Positions 19,077 through 28,477 of a stretch of DNA of 64,000 bases are shown here, in pieces. Source of the DNA: Agathobacter ruminis (GTDB lineage Bacteria; Bacillota; Clostridia; Lachnospirales; Lachnospiraceae); assembly GCF_002735305.1 (NCBI RefSeq), contig NZ_PDYG01000018.1:1-64000 (forward strand), read 5' to 3'. Below the pieces are notes generated by a model that did not search any database, was not told the DNA's origin, and saw nothing but the letters and a program-made list of their open reading frames with translations. The position numbers were made by a program, and so were the translations under genes. Position 1 is the stretch's first letter. The number at the start of each line of letters is the position of its first letter.

Positions 19077-19106
19077 TTGCCGCTGCCATTCATTCATGCA
19101 AATAAT
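19077..19106 (+). promoter_or_regulatory. Promoter of the sugar-binding lipoprotein gene
   Basis: TTGCCG (19077-19082), 18-base spacer, AATAAT (19101-19106). A strong TAAGGAGG Shine-Dalgarno sequence follows before the ATG at 19147. Confidence 0.5.
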
Positions 19107-19146
19107 ATGCCTATAGCAACAAACTATTTCTAAGGAGGAACGGAAA

Positions 19147-20436
19147 ATGAAAAAGAAACTTGTTAGCTTACTTCTTTGCTCTGCACTTGTGGCAACCACA
19201 TTTGCAGGATGTGGAAAGAGCGACAAAAATGACACACAGGGGGCAACTGACACAAAAGACACTGCGAAGACAGACGATGCCATCGCTAATCTGATTGCTT
19301 CAACCGACAAGCCGGTTGATCTGACACTTTGGTGTTCCGAAACCAAAGAATATCAGACTGTTATGGCAGAATTGGTTGAGGATTTCAAGAAACAGTATCC
19401 GGATGTCACCTTTAATATCACCATCGGCGCTGAATCGGAAGCCAACTGTCGCGATGATGTTTTGAAAGATCCTGAGGCAGCTGCCGATGTATTTGTATTC
19501 CCGGATGATCAGCTTTACGATCTCGTAAATGCAAATGCATTGCAGAGTCTGGATACTTCCTATACCTACGACCCACATGAAGCCAATGCCGAGCAGACTG
19601 TTGCGGCAGCAACCATGAACGGAAAGCTCTACGCATATCCGCTTACCGCATCAAACGGCTATTTCCTCTTCTACAACAAAAAGTATTTGTCAGAAGAAGA
19701 TGTTAAGAGTTGGGACAGCATCTTAAAAGTTGCGGAAGAAAACAAGAAAACCGTCGGAATGGAAGTGTCCGGCGCATGGTATCTCTACGGATTCTTTGCA
19801 GGTGCAGGACTTGAAATGAAATCGGAGGATGGTATCAAGAACACCTGTAACTGGAATGCAACCGACACCGAAATAACCGGAGCTCAGGTAGCAACTGCAA
19901 TTGCACAGATTTGCAAAAGTCCTGCTATGAAGAACTGTGTCAATGAAGATGCACAGTCCTTCGCAAAGGACGGTGAGATGATTGCCGATGTCAATGGCAC
20001 CTGGGCAACCAATGCTTTCAAAGAAGCTTACGGCGATGATTATGCAGCAGCAAAGCTTCCTACATTCACAGTTGACGGAAAACAGATTCAGATGGGCTCC
20101 TTTGCCGGATACAAATTCATGGGTGTCAATTCATACTCCAAGAATGCCGGATGGGCTATGCTGCTTGCTGAATTCCTGACCAGTGAAACCAGCCAGACCA
20201 AGATTGCACTTGCAACCGGTGAAGGTCCTTCCAACCTCGTTGCCGCATCTTCTGATTCCATTGCATCTGCTCCGGCACTTCACGCACTTTCCGAGCAAGC
20301 TGAGTTCGCTGATTTACAACGCGTTGGTGACAATTACTGGAATTCTGCGGCTACACTCGGACAGACATTGGCCGACGGAAGCTATGATGACATTCAGAAA
20401 GCTTTGGATCTTGCAGTAGAAGGAATTACACAGTAA
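19147..20436 (+). CDS. ABC sugar-binding lipoprotein (maltodextrin type)
   Basis: 429 residues. A lipoprotein signal peptide ends in the lipobox FAGC (Cys22), followed by an Asp/Lys/Thr-rich linker. The mature part matches extracellular solute-binding family 1 (MalE-like): LTLWCSETKEYQTVMAELVEDF at the start and a NGTWATNAF segment in the middle. It would capture maltose or maltodextrins at the cell surface. No MalF/MalG permease genes or ATPase accompany it here, so it must use permeases encoded elsewhere. The next gene, 15 bases on, is a cytoplasmic alpha-glucan hydrolase. Confidence 0.9.
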   Translation: MKKKLVSLLLCSALVATTFAGCGKSDKNDTQGATDTKDTAKTDDAIANLIASTDKPVDLTLWCSETKEYQTVMAELVEDFKKQYPDVTFNITIGAESEANCRDDVLKDPEAAADVFVFPDDQLYDLVNANALQSLDTSYTYDPHEANAEQTVAAATMNGKLYAYPLTASNGYFLFYNKKYLSEEDVKSWDSILKVAEENKKTVGMEVSGAWYLYGFFAGAGLEMKSEDGIKNTCNWNATDTEITGAQVATAIAQICKSPAMKNCVNEDAQSFAKDGEMIADVNGTWATNAFKEAYGDDYAAAKLPTFTVDGKQIQMGSFAGYKFMGVNSYSKNAGWAMLLAEFLTSETSQTKIALATGEGPSNLVAASSDSIASAPALHALSEQAEFADLQRVGDNYWNSAATLGQTLADGSYDDIQKALDLAVEGITQ

Positions 20437-20451
20437 AATCGTACACCAATT

Positions 20452-22137
20452 ATGATAAAAGAAGCTATCCTGCATATGCCACTTTCTCAATATGCATATG
20501 CAACAACAGAAACAAATTTCACTCTTCGTATCCGTACTGCCAAAGGTGATGTGGAATCGGTTTGTGTCTATTACGGCGACCGTGTCGCAATGACCGAACC
20601 GGTTCCGGTCACTCCGGTACAGATGAAGCAATGTGCGCGTGATGATTTGTTTGACTATTACGAAGCCAGTATTCAAACAGATTTTACGCGTGTATGCTAT
20701 TATTTTTCCCTTACATCCGAAGGAAAAACATACTATTATTATTCCCGCGGATTCTGTGAACAAATGCGTGCAAACCGCATTGAATATTTTCAATTTCCTT
20801 ATTTGCGGCGTGAGGAACTGATGACCGAGCCGCACTGGGTCTATGATTCTGTGATGTATCATATTTTTCCGGACAGTTTTGCAACAAGTAAGGCACAGCT
20901 CTCCGGTCAGCCACAGTCCTGTGGACAATCGCACAGTCATTTGGGCGGAACCATCCGTGGAATTACAGAGAATCTCGATTATCTGCAATCTCTCGGTGTC
21001 AATTTGATTTATCTGAATCCAATTTTTGCTGCCAATTCGTACCACAAATATGATACGATTGATTATTTTAAAATCGATCCATGCTTTGGTAGCAAGGATG
21101 ACTTTCGCCAATTAGTCAAGGAATTGCACAGACGCAATATGCGTATCATTTTGGACGGAGTATTCAATCATTGTGGGCCTGACTTTTTCGCATTTCGCGA
21201 TGTCATAGCCAATCAGAAGCAATCCGCTTACCGTGATTGGTTTTATCAATTAAATTTTCCCATCCACTATTCTGACCCACCGAATTATGAATGCTTCGCC
21301 TATGTCAAAGAAATGCCGAAGCTCAACACGAGTCATCCCCAGGTGCGGGACTTCATCTGTCAAGTCGGCACTTATTGGATTCGTGAATTTGATATCGACG
21401 GCTGGCGACTTGATGTCGCCAACGAGGTAGATCATGAGACCTGGCGTGCCTTCCGTCGTGCGGTCCGCGCGCTGAAACCGGATGCGTTCCTGATTGCCGA
21501 GATTTGGGAAGATGCAGATGTATGGTTGCGTGGAGACCAGTTCGATTCGGCTATGAATTATATGTTTACGAATCTTTGTCGCGACTTTTTTGCGACTGCT
21601 ACCATCGATGCAAGGACTTTCGATGAACAATTTCAAAAAGCGCTGATGCGATATCCAACTCCGATTGCGTCTGCGCAGATGAATTTTTTGGATTCACACG
21701 ATGTGCCTCGTTTCCTTCATCATTGTGGCGGCAATTGCGACAGACTGCGCCTCGCGCTCTTTTTCCTGATGACTGCACCTGGAATCCCATCCGTATTTTA
21801 CGGAGATGAATGTCTGTTAACCGGAGATACAGAGCCTCAATACCGCGCAGCCATGCGCTGGAACCCGAACGAACAGCCATTAAAGGAGACTTTATCCGAA
21901 TGGATTCATCTGCGCCTTTCACATCCGTCATTGACGCGAGGCAATTACCGGAGCATTTATACTGACAACGATGGGGGCTATGCATTCAAACGAGAATATG
22001 TATCCACAGATGGCACAGCAGAAACCGCGCTTGTCATCCTCAATAATTCCGATTGTACACGAACCATCCGGCCGGATGATTCCTGTGAACCGGTCACTTT
22101 ACAAGCTTATGAAGGAACTGTCCTATTCCTGACATAA
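20452..22137 (+). CDS. GH13 neopullulanase/cyclomaltodextrinase-like enzyme
   Basis: 561 residues without signal peptide, so cytoplasmic. An N-terminal beta domain (1 to about 115, CBM34-like) precedes the GH13 barrel. Conserved regions are intact: DGVFNH (region I, near 235), GWRLDVANE with nucleophile Asp321, IAEIWED with acid/base Glu350, and FLDSHDVPRF with Asp417. It would hydrolyse imported maltodextrins, cyclodextrins or pullulan fragments to small sugars. It is co-transcribed with the binding-protein gene and ended by a strong terminator. Confidence 0.93.
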   Translation: MIKEAILHMPLSQYAYATTETNFTLRIRTAKGDVESVCVYYGDRVAMTEPVPVTPVQMKQCARDDLFDYYEASIQTDFTRVCYYFSLTSEGKTYYYYSRGFCEQMRANRIEYFQFPYLRREELMTEPHWVYDSVMYHIFPDSFATSKAQLSGQPQSCGQSHSHLGGTIRGITENLDYLQSLGVNLIYLNPIFAANSYHKYDTIDYFKIDPCFGSKDDFRQLVKELHRRNMRIILDGVFNHCGPDFFAFRDVIANQKQSAYRDWFYQLNFPIHYSDPPNYECFAYVKEMPKLNTSHPQVRDFICQVGTYWIREFDIDGWRLDVANEVDHETWRAFRRAVRALKPDAFLIAEIWEDADVWLRGDQFDSAMNYMFTNLCRDFFATATIDARTFDEQFQKALMRYPTPIASAQMNFLDSHDVPRFLHHCGGNCDRLRLALFFLMTAPGIPSVFYGDECLLTGDTEPQYRAAMRWNPNEQPLKETLSEWIHLRLSHPSLTRGNYRSIYTDNDGGYAFKREYVSTDGTAETALVILNNSDCTRTIRPDDSCEPVTLQAYEGTVLFLT

Positions 22138-22140
22138 TAA

Positions 22141-22172
22141 AAAGCCATGTTTGCTTTTTCAAACATGGCTTT
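22141..22172. terminator. Bidirectional terminator between convergent genes
   Basis: A 13 bp stem with AAAGCCATGTTTG pairing to CAAACATGGCTTT and T-rich flanks on both sides. It separates the amylase gene from the convergent MFS gene. Confidence 0.9.
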
Positions 22173-22186
22173 TTTCCCAACCCGGA

Positions 22187-23467
22187 TTATTCTTTTCCAA
22201 TCATCTTGTCTTTCAATGCAAAAGCAATGATTGTAGAAATCAGTGATAATACGGAGAATACAATAAATACCATCGTATAGCCCTTTATCTGCTCTCCGAC
22301 AGTTGTCAAAATCGCCGGAACAATGAGCAATGCAAACGAACGGATTCCCACTACCAGCGGCACCATCAGTTTGTTTGCCTGTGGGAAGTCATAGCGTCCA
22401 AAAATCTGGATGGTAAAGCTCGGCATCAAATTGCCAAGTCCACCTAACAGACAGGAGTACATTACCACAGAAATCAAAGTGATTGGACGATTGACCGTAG
22501 CCATTCCAATCAAAGCCACTATCATCATTGCAGTCCAGCAGATAGAGAAAATTTCTACCGCACGCTTGGTTCCGATCTTCTGATCAATCCATCCCCATGC
22601 AAAAGAAGCAAAAATACCAATGATGGACGAAATGGTCAGCCACATGATTGCCTGTGTCTTTTCGAGTCCCACACATGCCAGACGCGGAACCATCTGACTG
22701 GTCACACCAATCAGTCCGATAAACAAGAATCCAAACAATACGGTCAGGCCCCATAATTCTTTTGAACATAACAATTTCTTGAAGGTGTAATCTGATTTGT
22801 AATCACGAATCAGCTTCAGGTTTGCTTCCTTTTCTTCTTCCGTAATCGGTTCATTGTCCGGATAAGCCCCCGCCTCTTCCGGATAATTCTTGAAGAAAAC
22901 TGCTGTGATAATTGCAAGCAGGAAGCAGATTCCCATCATCAGTGTGAATGGTGCACTCAAACCGGCCTTTGTAATCAGCACCTGGAATACGCCTACCATA
23001 ATTGCACTGGAGAAGCACATTCCCATGGTCGACCAGCCAAGCGCCAGTCCCTTTTTCTTCGGGAACCAGTTGTTCATAATCTGCTGTGTGGAAACCAGAT
23101 TCAATGCATCCGAAACTGCAGTGATCATGACTACCATAACCGCATACATTGCCACACTATTGGCCTGTCCATTCAAAAACCAGATGATTCCGTAAATGAC
23201 CAGTACTGCAACCGTAGGCCACTTTACTTTGCATCGTGCAACAATCTGACCCAGAATCAATGCAACCGGAATTCCAATGAATCCACCGATTGCCGAATAA
23301 ATCAGCAATTGTTGCCAGCTCTGCCCCTCCATACCAAAGCGCATATGACCAAAGGCCTCTACGCTGACATTGAGGGTGTCCGGAGGAGTGGCTGAAAACA
23401 TATACAGAAACAGGACATAGATAATGACCAGCCAGCCCTTCTTCCCAAAGTTACTTTTTGTGTTCAT
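22187..23467 (-). CDS. MFS transporter, oxalate/formate antiporter (OFA) family
   Basis: 426 residues with twelve predicted transmembrane helices and a central cytoplasmic loop (about residues 190-220). The helix order and the NNWFPKKKGLALG motif after helix 4 are typical of the OFA branch of the major facilitator superfamily, whose members exchange carboxylates; the substrate here is unknown. I chose the ATG at 23467 (MNTKSNFGKKGW) because AAGGAGG precedes it by about eight bases. An 8 bp inverted repeat abuts that ribosome binding site. Confidence 0.88.
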   Translation of the reverse strand: MNTKSNFGKKGWLVIIYVLFLYMFSATPPDTLNVSVEAFGHMRFGMEGQSWQQLLIYSAIGGFIGIPVALILGQIVARCKVKWPTVAVLVIYGIIWFLNGQANSVAMYAVMVVMITAVSDALNLVSTQQIMNNWFPKKKGLALGWSTMGMCFSSAIMVGVFQVLITKAGLSAPFTLMMGICFLLAIITAVFFKNYPEEAGAYPDNEPITEEEKEANLKLIRDYKSDYTFKKLLCSKELWGLTVLFGFLFIGLIGVTSQMVPRLACVGLEKTQAIMWLTISSIIGIFASFAWGWIDQKIGTKRAVEIFSICWTAMMIVALIGMATVNRPITLISVVMYSCLLGGLGNLMPSFTIQIFGRYDFPQANKLMVPLVVGIRSFALLIVPAILTTVGEQIKGYTMVFIVFSVLSLISTIIAFALKDKMIGKE

Positions 23468-23480
23468 AAAAAAAACCTCC

Positions 23481-23503
23481 TTATGTAAAAATACCTTACA
23501 TAA
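23481..23503. promoter_or_regulatory. Inverted repeat next to the MFS ribosome binding site
   Basis: TTATGTAA and TTACATAA form a perfect 8 bp inverted repeat with a 7-base loop in the 5' leader. The proximal arm directly touches the AAGGAGG Shine-Dalgarno sequence. It could be an operator or an RNA hairpin controlling ribosome access. Confidence 0.4.
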
Positions 23504-23565
23504 AGAGGTTAACAGACATTGCATCAAAACACTATGCAAATATTATTCTTTTTGCAATTATAGCA

Positions 23566-24012
23566 TTATAAATAATGCTCCAAAATTTTTGCAAAGCCTT
23601 CGAGGCCTTCCCGATCCTCTTCACTGAACCGTCCAATCAAGGGACTGTCAATATCGAGTACCCCCATCACTGCTCCGCTTGCATCATGAAGTGGTACCAC
23701 AATCTCGGAATTGGATGCACTGTCACAGGCAATATGTCCCGGAAATTCATGCACATCATACACCAGCTGTGTCTGATCCTGCTGTGCCGCGGTTCCGCAG
23801 ACACCGCGTCCCAGTGCAATCTTTGTACACGCGGTCTTGCCCTGGAATGGTCCAAGCAAAAGCTGTCCTTCCTGCATCAGATAAAAACCTGCCCAGTTCA
23901 GATCTTCCAGCGCGTCAAACAACAATGCGGATGCATTGGCCAGATTGGTGATCGGATAAGACACATCTTCGCAAAGTGCCTTTAATTGTTCGCAAAGCAA
24001 TGAATAATTCAT
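23566..24012 (-). CDS. msrC: Free methionine-R-sulfoxide reductase (GAF type)
   Basis: A 148-residue single GAF domain of the fRMsr family, which reduces free methionine-R-sulfoxide. Diagnostic elements are NWAGFYL, LGPFQGKTAC and GRGVCGTA. Cys62, Cys72 and Cys96 correspond to the three redox cysteines of the family. A role in oxidative-damage repair in an anaerobe is plausible. It lies 20 bases downstream of the GH2 gene. Confidence 0.92.
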   Translation of the reverse strand: MNYSLLCEQLKALCEDVSYPITNLANASALLFDALEDLNWAGFYLMQEGQLLLGPFQGKTACTKIALGRGVCGTAAQQDQTQLVYDVHEFPGHIACDSASNSEIVVPLHDASGAVMGVLDIDSPLIGRFSEEDREGLEGFAKILEHYL

Positions 24013-24032
24013 GTTTCCTCCGTAGGCGTCTC

Positions 24033-26411
24033 CTAGCTTTCACAGACTGTAAGGTCAATGGTCACCGAATCCATTCCCGGCACACGGATAATCACCTTTG
24101 CAGGACCGGTTTCTCCGGTTGTTTTCACATAGACACCGGTTGCACCTCCGCGGAATGAAACCACATCCGGTCCAATCACAGCAATCGGTCCCTCAGTCTG
24201 AATGCTTGCAGCTTCGCCATAATAATATAATTGATTCTCATGCTCATCCGTAACAGACAGACGGATTTCTGCCACATCATACGAATGCACTTCTTTCAGT
24301 GTATCCTTTGAGAGCTGATATTTCAACTGCATTTTGGTCATCGGCATCTTCGTCACAGAAGCAACTACCTCGCCATCGCAGATTGCATCAAAACGGTAGC
24401 TGGTCGACTTGCCGCCCCAGTCTCCAATGTATTTATTAAACAACGGAACTGCCAACTTTGGATCCATATGATAAACCGCAACCAGTTTTGCTGCCATCTT
24501 TGCCAGCTTCGGTGTCATGCCCATTCCGTGAATGGCCACATAATTCATCATATCTTTGACCGCCTGCGCCTGTTTCGGCTTGAAATTCTCGCCCTTCTCA
24601 ATCGCATCACCGATATAGTCATCAATCGCAATCGGGCCGCGACGGAGTGCCGGAGTCAGAGACCGGTTCGCATCATATTCTTTGATAAAACGATCATTTT
24701 TGTACATGCGAATCGCGTCTGCATTGGTCAGCATATAGGTTTCCGTACGGTTACATGCCGGATGCTCTCCGATATCCATAGAAGAAAGCACACTGATAAA
24801 CGGATCTTTGCTGCAATCTCCCTGCGCGCGGTATACTGCTGCTGCCGGCTTCGCATTTCGGAACATATCGAGTACTCCATGGTAGCAAATGCGGTCTCCC
24901 GAACCAAAATCTTTATGTGTATTATAGTCAAACATGCACCAGCCAAACGAACCAGCGCTTTGCTCCTGCGATGCCACTTTGTTTAATACGGTTGCATGGC
25001 GAAGCATATGCTCGCGCTTTTGTTCCTCATCATCAAACATCTTGGTCGGATACATATGGCCGGCATATTCGGATACGAGATAACCTTTGCTCATGTCTGT
25101 TGTGACATTTTTCTTTTCCTGGGCGCCTTCGCCGGTTCCATCATAAGAGAAATCGTTAAAGGTATAGACATCTTCAAGCAGATTGCTCTTTTTGATAAAA
25201 CGGACGCCTCCGGTCATACGGGTATTGTCGAGTTCATGCGCAAGCGCATTTGTCTTCTCATAGAGTGCGTCATCATCCTGGGATTCATTGATTCGTACTC
25301 CCCAGAGGATGATGGACGGATGGTTGCGATATTGCACAATCATCTCGCGGACATTCTGCAGGGCCTGCTCTTTCCACTGCGCATCTCCGATATGCTGCCA
25401 GCCCGGAATCTCGGTAAATACCAACAATCCGATTTCATCGCAGCGATCAATAAAATACTGCGACTGTGGATAATGCGAAGTACGGACTGCATTGAGTGCC
25501 AGCTCATTCTTTAAGATATCCGCGTCCAGCTCCTGCATGGACTGTGGCATCGCATAGCCGACATACGGATAACTCTGATGGCGATTCAGTCCACGAAGTT
25601 TGACTTTCTTTCCGTTTAAATAGAATCCATCTGCGCGGAAAACGGCCTCGCGGAATCCGAAGCGCACTACTTTGGTATCGCAGATTTTTCCCTGTTCTTC
25701 AATTGTCACCTTCAGCACATACAATGCCGGGGATTCCACCGACCATTCTTTTACTTTTAACAATTCCCGGTGAGTATGGAATTTTTGCGATTCGATGGTT
25801 CCCTCATAATTCCACTGTTCCACCGGATTTCCGGTTTCATATTCGCATAACTCATAGGAAAGTTTTAAGTTCTTTCCTTTGCATTCTTCAGAAAGAAGAT
25901 GCTCTACTTCTAACCGATAAGAATCCTTTCCCTTTCGAAAAGGTTTCGCAAACACATCCTCGGTATGCAGTTTCTCACCGATTTCCAGATAGACATCACG
26001 ATATAAACCACCATAGGTCATATAATCAATTACCAGACCAAACGGCGGAATGTTCAAATCCTCCCGGCTGTCCAATCGAACAGTAATCTCAACTGTTGCT
26101 TCTTCCATAAAATCTGATAAGTCTGCAGAAAAAGCAGTATATCCACAGTCATGCTTTGCAATCTCTTTGCCGTTTGCAAATACAGTTGCCGAATGTGCCG
26201 CTCCTTCAAAAGTCAACAAAACTTTCTTTCCGCGCCACTCGCCCTTTGGCACCAAAGTCATGCGATAGCCGCTGAGCATTTGATAACTGTGTTCGTCAAA
26301 ATAATTGTATGGGGTCTCCACAACCGAATGCGGAATGCGGACTTTCTCGTATTGTTCGCTGCCATATTCAGGGGTAAATTCCCATGCGTCATTCAGATAA
26401 ATCTTCTCCAT
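24033..26411 (-). CDS. Glycoside hydrolase family 2 enzyme (beta-galactosidase/glucuronidase type)
   Basis: 792 residues, no signal peptide. Domain order is a sugar-binding jelly roll (1 to about 145), an immunoglobulin-like domain (about 150-255), a TIM barrel (about 260-550) and C-terminal beta domains. The acid/base is Glu376 in WGVRINES and the likely nucleophile is Glu448 in VSEYAGH. The LRGLNRHQSYP segment is typical of GH2. It cleaves a terminal beta-linked sugar, but which one cannot be decided by eye. AGGAGG precedes the ATG, and an extended -10 promoter (TGCTACAAT, 26439-26447) lies upstream. Confidence 0.92.
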   Translation of the reverse strand: MEKIYLNDAWEFTPEYGSEQYEKVRIPHSVVETPYNYFDEHSYQMLSGYRMTLVPKGEWRGKKVLLTFEGAAHSATVFANGKEIAKHDCGYTAFSADLSDFMEEATVEITVRLDSREDLNIPPFGLVIDYMTYGGLYRDVYLEIGEKLHTEDVFAKPFRKGKDSYRLEVEHLLSEECKGKNLKLSYELCEYETGNPVEQWNYEGTIESQKFHTHRELLKVKEWSVESPALYVLKVTIEEQGKICDTKVVRFGFREAVFRADGFYLNGKKVKLRGLNRHQSYPYVGYAMPQSMQELDADILKNELALNAVRTSHYPQSQYFIDRCDEIGLLVFTEIPGWQHIGDAQWKEQALQNVREMIVQYRNHPSIILWGVRINESQDDDALYEKTNALAHELDNTRMTGGVRFIKKSNLLEDVYTFNDFSYDGTGEGAQEKKNVTTDMSKGYLVSEYAGHMYPTKMFDDEEQKREHMLRHATVLNKVASQEQSAGSFGWCMFDYNTHKDFGSGDRICYHGVLDMFRNAKPAAAVYRAQGDCSKDPFISVLSSMDIGEHPACNRTETYMLTNADAIRMYKNDRFIKEYDANRSLTPALRRGPIAIDDYIGDAIEKGENFKPKQAQAVKDMMNYVAIHGMGMTPKLAKMAAKLVAVYHMDPKLAVPLFNKYIGDWGGKSTSYRFDAICDGEVVASVTKMPMTKMQLKYQLSKDTLKEVHSYDVAEIRLSVTDEHENQLYYYGEAASIQTEGPIAVIGPDVVSFRGGATGVYVKTTGETGPAKVIIRVPGMDSVTIDLTVCES

Positions 26412-26438
26412 GTTTATCCTCCTATCTCATCTAACCCC

Positions 26439-26467
26439 ATTGTAGCATAGAAAATCCCGAATTGGAA
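26439..26467 (-). promoter_or_regulatory. Promoter of the GH2 gene
   Basis: Minus strand TACAAT (26439-26444) is preceded by TGC (extended -10). TTCCAA lies 17 bases upstream as a weak -35. Confidence 0.5.
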
Positions 26468-26498
26468 ACTATTTTTATTCATTTCGTTTTCGCGATAA

Positions 26499-27122
26499 TT
26501 ACTCTATTCTGCCTTCCTGAATATGAATCATCGTGTCGCACAAATCATCCAATTCATCTGCATGATGGCTTGTCACAATCATAATCGCTTGATGCTCTTT
26601 GGCATATTCCTTGAAATATTGTTTCATTTTCGTTGCAGATTTTGCATCCAAGGCATTAAACGGTTCATCCAAAAGCAATACTTTCGGCTCTTCCATAAAG
26701 GCTTGTGCAATGCACAGTTTTTGCTTCATACCAAGAGAATATTTGCGAACAGCTTTATTTTGATAGTTAGATAAACCTACGAATTCCAGCATCTTGTCTA
26801 TCTCTTCAAGCCCGATTTTCTTTTGTATTCTTGATAATTCATACAGGTTTTCGCGTGCGGTCATATATGGAACAAATCCAATTGCGTCTCCAACCATTCC
26901 AACCGAAGGAAGAAAATGACCTTTCTTCTTTGGTTGGCCCTGCACCAGAATCTCTCCTTCTGTCAGATCATACAATCCTGCTATGGTTTTTAAAAGAACT
27001 GTTTTTCCGGACCCGTTTTCTCCAACCAAACCATATACATGCCCTTCCTCAAATTTATAATTTACCCGGTCCAATACAATCTGATCTTTATATTCTTTTG
27101 TTAAATCTTTTAACTCAATCAT
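26499..27122 (-). CDS. ABC transporter ATP-binding protein
   Basis: 207 residues, a minimal ABC ATPase. Walker A is GENGSGKT, the signature is the variant YSLGMKQK, Walker B is VLLLDEP, and a switch histidine follows (VTSHH). The YSLGMKQ form is common in ATPases that serve ABC-2 permeases, such as bacteriocin immunity or export systems. It overlaps the next upstream gene by four bases and belongs to an AT-rich four-gene cassette of membrane proteins with no obvious precursor peptide. Confidence 0.92.
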   Translation of the reverse strand: MIELKDLTKEYKDQIVLDRVNYKFEEGHVYGLVGENGSGKTVLLKTIAGLYDLTEGEILVQGQPKKKGHFLPSVGMVGDAIGFVPYMTARENLYELSRIQKKIGLEEIDKMLEFVGLSNYQNKAVRKYSLGMKQKLCIAQAFMEEPKVLLLDEPFNALDAKSATKMKQYFKEYAKEHQAIMIVTSHHADELDDLCDTMIHIQEGRIE

Positions 27123-28477
27123 AATTTCTCTATCCTATCCCTTCCGGAAAAGATGATCCATCCCATCAAGACACATGCAATCAAGAGTTGATAACCAACC
27201 TGAAACCACTGCGTATCACGGTGAGTCACATAGATTCCACCAATAAACGGAACCCATGGCTGATTCCATCTCGCAAGAATCATGTGTCCTAACATAATCA
27301 CAAAAAATGGATATCCAATATCTCGCTGACTTCGCCATGATAACAAGATTGACAGCAAAATCAATCCAACATCCATCAGCGCCAGATTACATAATAATTG
27401 AACTTCAAACCGTTGCGGCAATCGTTTCATCCATAACAGGAAACACATCCCAATCAAAACAAAATAGCAAAAGCATTGACTGGCTATTCGCATATATTGC
27501 CTGCAAACCCATGTGTGAAATCGTTGGCCTCTCAATAAGTACTGAATTGCATAACATTTTCGCTTTTGAAAATAGTAAAATGCCAAACCCAGAATTGGAA
27601 GTTGAATTCCTAAATATAGAAATAACCATAAATCGAAATGTTCAAAGCCAAAAATCATTTCAAATAAATTTTCGACTGCGACTTCTTTTGCCAATCCGCA
27701 ATAAAGAAAGGATATGCCAAGTGACGAAGCGGTGATTATCATCCAATCCCGATAATGCCATACGCGCGTTCTCATTCGTACTTTTGGAAAAGATATCATC
27801 GATTTACAATAAATCCATGTGATAAGCAGAATCATCTGGATGATCCAAAATCCGCATACCTTTGGCACAAAAACATCTTGCCAAAGTGCGTTAATCCATA
27901 AAACTTTTGAAATTGGATAACTCTGAAAATTGGAACTGCCTGATATTCCGACATTTACCATTAATAAAATCAACAACAAAATCAGCGGTAGCTTTTCATT
28001 ACGCAAATATTGACGACATAATAATTCCAATAGCCCCAATATCATTCCAAAGAAATAAATACGTATCAATAATGAAAACATACAATAAATCATCTGTTTC
28101 CCGGATTCTTTGTCTGGCACCCATGGTCCAATATTTGAAACCGCAAATACAAGCAATGCAGTTCCAAATGCCAACAGAATCAAACCAATTACCGATGCCG
28201 TCATTCTTGCGATTATCGTTGCAAATACTTTCATTCGATTCTGTTTACGCAACATGCGTGTTGCGTTCCCGTCATATAATTCAACTACAAAATGATTACA
28301 GACAAGAAAGGATATTCCAAACATCAGTAATAATGTAAATCGATCCAGTATTACTTCCGTCACCCATTCAGATAAAGTGATTCCATCCCAAGATTGCAGG
28401 ACTAGATAACCTTCCATCCAAATCAAATATACTAATGCGATTACATAATATTGCTTATTCTTTCCGCCGATATTCAT
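27119..28477 (-). CDS. Polytopic membrane protein, probable ABC permease subunit
   Basis: About 452 residues, strongly hydrophobic, with roughly ten to twelve predicted transmembrane helices and many Trp and Phe residues. I do not recognise a named family. Position and the overlap with the ATPase gene make it the likely permease. The frame opens at a TTG at 28510; I prefer the ATG at 28477 (MNIGGKNKQYY), though its Shine-Dalgarno sequence is weak. It overlaps the upstream gene by 23 bases. Base composition is visibly more AT-rich than the flanking genes. Confidence 0.7.
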   Translation of the reverse strand: MNIGGKNKQYYVIALVYLIWMEGYLVLQSWDGITLSEWVTEVILDRFTLLLMFGISFLVCNHFVVELYDGNATRMLRKQNRMKVFATIIARMTASVIGLILLAFGTALLVFAVSNIGPWVPDKESGKQMIYCMFSLLIRIYFFGMILGLLELLCRQYLRNEKLPLILLLILLMVNVGISGSSNFQSYPISKVLWINALWQDVFVPKVCGFWIIQMILLITWIYCKSMISFPKVRMRTRVWHYRDWMIITASSLGISFLYCGLAKEVAVENLFEMIFGFEHFDLWLFLYLGIQLPILGLAFYYFQKRKCYAIQYLLRGQRFHTWVCRQYMRIASQCFCYFVLIGMCFLLWMKRLPQRFEVQLLCNLALMDVGLILLSILLSWRSQRDIGYPFFVIMLGHMILARWNQPWVPFIGGIYVTHRDTQWFQVGYQLLIACVLMGWIIFSGRDRIEKL

